Positions 59,900 through 64,000 of a stretch of DNA of 64,000 nucleotides are shown here, piece by piece. The position numbers were made by a program, and so were the translations under genes. Origin of the DNA: Bactericera cockerelli (Eukaryota > Arthropoda > Insecta > Hemiptera > Triozidae). Every line of letters starts with the position of its first letter. Positions within the stretch are counted from its first letter, which is position 1. The stretch is taken from contig CM044966.1 in the NCBI GenBank assembly GCA_024516035.1, forward strand, positions 15,576,346 through 15,640,345, given 5' to 3'. Under the pieces are notes generated by a model, which did not search any database, was not told the origin of the DNA, and saw only the letters and a list, made by a program, of their open reading frames with translations.

Positions 59900-61080
59900 G
59901 TGATGCAGACACTCACTTTCAAAATTCTCCTTGCTGATAAATTCTTCATGCTGATCAAAATTCTCCTTGCTGATGTTACAAATTCCAAATTGTTCGTGCT
60001 GATCAAAATTCGCCTTGCTGATGTTACAAATTCTTCGTGCTAATCAAAATTCTCCTTGCTGATGTTACAAATTTCAAATTCTACTTGCTGGTCTTACAAA
60101 TTCAAAATTCTCCTTGCTGATGTTACCAATTCAAAATTCTTCGTGCTGATCAAAATTCTCCTTGCTGATGTTACAAATTCTTCGTGCTGATCAAAATTCT
60201 CCTTGCTGATGTTACAAATTCCAAATTGTTCGTGCTGATCAAAATTCGCCTTGCTGATGTTACAAATTCTTCGTGCTAATCAAAATTCTCCTTGCTGATG
60301 TTACAAATTTCAAATTCTACTTGCTGGTCTTACAAATTCAAAATTCTCCTTGCTGATGTTACCAATTCAAAATTCTTCGTGCTGATCAAAATTCTCCTTG
60401 CTGATGTTACAAATTCAAAATTCTCCTTGCTGATGTTACAAATTCAAAATTCTCCTTGCTGATGTTACAAATTCAAAATTCTACTTGCTGATCAAAATTC
60501 TCCTTGCTGATGTTACAAATTCAAAATTCTTCGTGCTGATCAAAATTCTCCTTGCTGATGTTACAAATTCAAAATTCTACTTGCTGATGTTACAAATTCT
60601 TCGTGTTGATCAAAATTCTCCTTGCTGATGTTACAAATTCAAAATTCTACTTGCTGATGTTACAAATTCTTCGTGCTGATCAAAATTCTACTTGCTGATG
60701 TTACATATTCAAAATTCTTCGTGCTGATCAAAATTCTTCTTGCTGATGTTACAAATTCAAAATTCTCCTTGCTGATGTTACAAATTCAAAATTCTACGTG
60801 CTGATCAAAATTCTTCTTGCTGATGTTACAAATTCAAAATTCTACTTGCTGGTGTTACAAATTCTTCGTGCTGATCAAAATTCTCCTTGCTGATGTTAAA
60901 AATTCTTCGTGTTGATCAAAATTCTCCTTGCTGATGTTAAAAATTCTTCGTGCTAATCAAAATTCTCCTTGCTGAAATTACAAATTATTCGTGCTAATCA
61001 AAATTCTCCTTGCTGATGTTACAAATTCTTCGTGCTGATCAAAATTCTCTTTGCTGATGTTTAAAATTCTTTGTGGCAAT
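59900..61080. repeat. Intronic minisatellite with 29- and 41-bp units
   Basis: Units caaaattctccttgctgatg + ttacaaattc, alternating with ttcgtgctgat. A block of about 225 bp starting near 59985 is repeated from about 60215 (shared ccaaattgttcgtgctgatc), showing higher-order duplication. Confidence 0.9.
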
Positions 61081-61575
61081 GACACTGAGTTTCAAAATTG
61101 CTGTCAAAAAAATAATAAAAATATAAAAAAAACACAAAAGAAGAACCTTCATTACATCTTAATCAAAATTCTCAGGAACAAAGAATTCATGAAAGAGAAT
61201 GTGAAAAAAAAAGAAAAAGAAAAAAAAAAGGACACACTTCATCAAAATTCTCAGGAACAAAGAATTCATGAAAGAGAATGTGAAAAAAAAAGAAAAAAAA
61301 CGGACACACTTCATCACATCTTAATCAAAATTCTCAGGAACAAAGAATTCATGAAAGAGTATGTGAAGAAATTAATGCAGAAACAAATGAAAATAATAAA
61401 AAAAAATTATAAATTTTTTCAAAAAAAAAAACAAAAAATTAAAAAAAAGAAACAAAAAATTAAAAAAAAAAACAAACAAAAAATTATAGTAACACAAGAA
61501 ACATCATCAGCACAACTCTCTACATCAAAATTAACAGCAACCAAGATATGTATATCAAAGAAGACTTGACAAAGA
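61081..61575. repeat. A-rich stretch with three copies of a 75-90-bp unit
   Basis: Units with attctcaggaacaaagaatt and catgaaagagaatgtgaaaa at about 61166, 61248 and 61328, then poly(A)-rich. The long plus-strand frame here is lysine-rich and repeat-driven, not a gene. Confidence 0.75.
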
Positions 61576-61612
61576 TCCCAGCAACCGAAACATCATTCCA
61601 GATCCCTACCGA

Positions 61613-62440
61613 CTCTGGTGGAAAAGTGATGGGAAGCTATCTACTCCTGGACGCATGCCTTTCCAGTATTCCCACCCTACTCTACCTGATGACATCTCTG
61701 GTGGAAAAGTGATGGGAAGCTATCTACTCCTGGACGCATGCCTTTCCAGTACTCCCACCCCACTCTACCTGATGACATCTCTGGTGGAAAAGTGATGGGA
61801 AGCTATCTACTCTTGGACGCATGTCTTTCCAGTATTCCCACCCTACTCTACCTGATGACATCTCTGGTGGAAAAGTGATGGGAAGCTATTTACTCCTGGA
61901 CGCATGCCTTTCCAGTATTCCCACCCTACTCTACCTGATGACATCTCTGGTGGAAAAGTGATGGGAAGCTATCTACTCCTGGACGCATGCCTTTCCAGTA
62001 TTCCCACCCCACTCTACCTGATGACATCTCTGGTAGAAAAGTGATGGGAAGCTATCTACTCCTGGACGCATACCTTTCCAGTATTCCCACCCTACTCTAC
62101 CTGATGACATCTCTGGTGGAAAAGTGATGGGAAGCTATTTACTCCTGGACGCATGCCTTTCCAGTATTCCCACCCTACTCTACCTGATGACATCTCTGGT
62201 GGAAAAGTGATGGGAAGCTATCTACTCCTGGACGCATGCCTTTCCAGTATTCCCACCCCACTCTACCTGATGACATCTCTGGTGGAAAAGTGCTGGGAAG
62301 CTATCTACTCCTGGACGCATGCCTTTCCAGTACTCCCACCCCATTCTACCTGATGACATCTCTGGTGGAAAAGTGATGGGAAGCTATCTACTACTGGACG
62401 CATGACTTTCCAGTACTCCCACCCATTCTACCTGATGTGA
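61613..62440. repeat. 83-bp minisatellite, ten copies
   Basis: Units from ctctggtggaaaagtgatgg to actctacctgatgacat with only 1-4 differences. The unit is not a multiple of 3. Recent amplification. Confidence 0.93.
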
Positions 62441-62644
62441 AGTCAAGAAAATAATGGCGTACCCAGCCCGAAGAATCTAAACCTTGTTAAAAACAATACC
62501 TCCTAAGAACCACTGTCCCAATGCCGGCAGATTCTTTGACTCGTGATTGACATTTAATATAACATCCTGGGTACAGAAAGCTTCGTGTTTTTATTACTCC
62601 TAAACAGATTTAAAGCCCTATTTTATTATCCTATCATAAGGAAA

Positions 62645-62805
62645 ATATTGTATTTTTTTATTTACAGAAAATGATTACAAAAATTAAAAAAAAAATGGAA
62701 ACAATATAAACAATAAATTGGAAAAAATAGATAAATACATACACACATAATGTCCTAAATTAAGGGCGGGGTTATTGCCTATGGCAATCTCTTCCACCCA
62801 ACCTT
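62645..62805 (-). mobile_element. Retroposon tail family R
   Basis: Plus-strand text gggcggggttattgcctatg then gcaatctcttccacccaacc; the minus strand is the sense orientation. Confidence 0.7.
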
Positions 62806-63139
62806 ACTCAGGAACCCTTACTCAGCCACGGTGACGAGACATAGATAATGTTGTTGTTGTTGTAGCCAGCTTGGCTACAGCTGGAGGGTTGAGTGATGGT
62901 CTCCAGCCCACTTTATTTCAAAGTTGGCTCGTCCTGAACCACATGTTTCTATGTGCGATCAACCATCATGAGGACTTGGACTTTTCTTTATAAGCCATTG
63001 AACCTTTAGGAAACTGCAAGCTAGCCTGGCTTGTAAGGGTTGGCTAGTCTGTTCTCTGTTTATAGTCCTCTAGCGGGACACTGGTCTTCTCCCTGTTTAA
63101 CGTCCCCCAGCAAGACTAAGACATAGATAATCTACCTAC
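62806..63139. other. Host sequence with family G debris
   Basis: gttgttgttgttgtagcca, a dyad gtagccagcttggctac at about 62861-62877, and worn family G units (ctgtttatagtcctctagc) at 63055-63115. Confidence 0.45.
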
Positions 63140-63274
63140 CTAGACTGGATGAAGAGGAGGTGGATCCATAGTGGTTGTAGCCAAGCTGGGAGTTGAAAGC
63201 TTGCGGCAACGCTGTCATCATCCGGGACCTGACCTTTGTCCCTTTCTTCTGCCTGGTAGTCCAGCAAGCATGCT
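63140..63274 (-). CDS. Candidate upstream exon of the dsRNase-family gene
   Basis: 135 bp between a good acceptor (ttttccttattccag) and a donor GTAGGT. With phase 1 on both sides, as in every other intron of the gene, it reads through without a stop and joins in frame to the exon at 59381. The product is basic and Ser-rich at its end and not conserved-looking. A second frame is also open, so coding status is uncertain. Confidence 0.45.
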
Positions 63275-63311
63275 CTGGAATAAGGAAAACAATCTATTAA
63301 CAGACCTTTTA

Positions 63312-63510
63312 CCATTTTTTTATTTATTTTATTTACCTATTTTATTTATTTTATTTATTTTATTCATTTTATTTATTTTATTTATTTTATTTATTTTATT
63401 TATTTTATTTATTTTATTTATTTTATTTATTTTATTTATTTTATTTATTTTATTTATTTTATTTATTTTATTTATTTTATTTATTTTATTTTATTCATTT
63501 ATTTATTTTA
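63312..63510. repeat. (TTTATTTTA)n microsatellite, 9-bp unit
   Basis: About 20 near-perfect copies of a 9-bp unit. The resulting Ile-Leu-Phe frame is an artefact. Confidence 0.95.
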
Positions 63511-63784
63511 TATTTTTTTTACAAAACAATCAACAATAGGTAATTATTAACAATATATTAAAGAAAAACATAAAAATATATACATTTTTTTTAAAACATA
63601 GAACATTATTACAATTGTTTTGTAATCCCGAGCGAAATTAAAAAGGGCCAAAAAAAGGGCCAATTGATATTTTTTAAAACCTATGGAGTGGGGTATTGAA
63701 TGAAAGGTCTCGATGTCCTCATGCTTAATTGAACATTTATATTGCAATAGTTGAATCTGTGTGAGGTTTACAGATCACAGAACC

Positions 63785-63960
63785 ACTAGTAATAATACTC
63801 TTTAATGGAAGGTAACCACCAGGCGAAGTTAATGCTCAAAGCATTTTCTACCACCTAACCCTTCGAGTCTTATTATTATGTGGTCACAAACTCAAATAAA
63901 TAAGGAAAAATTCATGCACTGGGTGTGATTCGAATCAACGGATCACTAAGCTACCTAGAT
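63785..63960 (-). mobile_element. tRNA-derived SINE (family S3)
   Basis: The plus-strand text starts near aatactctttaatggaaggt; the minus-strand head contains ttgattcgaatcacacccag. Confidence 0.75.
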
Positions 63961-64000
63961 ACATACCTGAAAGTTGGTGAAAGATGACTGATAGACAAAA

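Noticed and set aside
61051..61569. 172-codon lysine-rich plus-strand frame
   Set aside because: Driven by A-rich tandem units; no conserved content.
59900..62440. CRISPR-like arrays
   Set aside because: Units are contiguous tandem repeats without unique spacers, in a eukaryotic intron.

Overview
This window is arthropod nuclear DNA, most likely insect and possibly hemipteran (the species is a guess). The reasons are spliced genes with GT-AG introns, TATA boxes followed by arthropod-type TCAGTT initiators, many SINEs with tRNA-like and 5S-rRNA-like heads, Helitron and Tc1/mariner-type insertions, and very long (GA)n/(CT)n tracts. Nothing in it looks bacterial.

The main feature is one complete Maverick/Polinton element (adintovirus-like virus/transposon) at 4903-21483, 16,581 bp. 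It has perfect 42-bp terminal inverted repeats beginning 5'-AG and a perfect 6-bp target duplication, ACCCAT. In order it carries: a three-exon early-type gene; a protein-primed family B DNA polymerase with a duplicated N-terminal module; a short exon; a 48-codon acidic ORF; dUTPase; the major capsid and penton-like minor capsid proteins on the minus strand; then on the plus strand a capsid-core/adenain-like protease reading frame, an FtsK/A32-type packaging ATPase, a charged protein of unknown role, a fibre-like protein, a DDE integrase ending in a chromodomain, a repeat protein and an unknown protein. Together these are the parts for replication, capsid assembly and maturation, packaging and integration. 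Intact single frames remain for dUTPase, major capsid protein, ATPase, fibre, integrase and the two right-end genes. Polymerase, penton, core/protease and the charged protein are interrupted by seven frame changes, six in runs of six or more A (or T on the opposite strand). Either the copy is young and just starting to decay, the assembly has homopolymer errors, or some shifts are programmed. Three reading frames in the left half have no AUG but follow good 3' splice sites, all in the phase of a 47-codon leader at the left promoter. This suggests adenovirus-like leader splicing.

The flanks (1-4896 and 21490-55990) contain no gene I can support. They hold microsatellites, minisatellites (notably a 35/27-bp array at 33365-34765), at least five tRNA-derived SINE families, a 5S-derived SINE, a central module shared by SINEs with different heads, a poly(A) retroposon tail, two Helitron copies (one split by a 2.4-kb mariner-like element), a fold-back MITE and other TIR elements.

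The right end (56002-63274, minus strand) holds one host gene, a secreted-type DNA/RNA non-specific endonuclease (the insect dsRNase family). It was assembled from four exons with matching phase-1 junctions plus a probable fifth upstream exon. Its introns carry SINEs, two minisatellites and a tandemly repeated splice acceptor.
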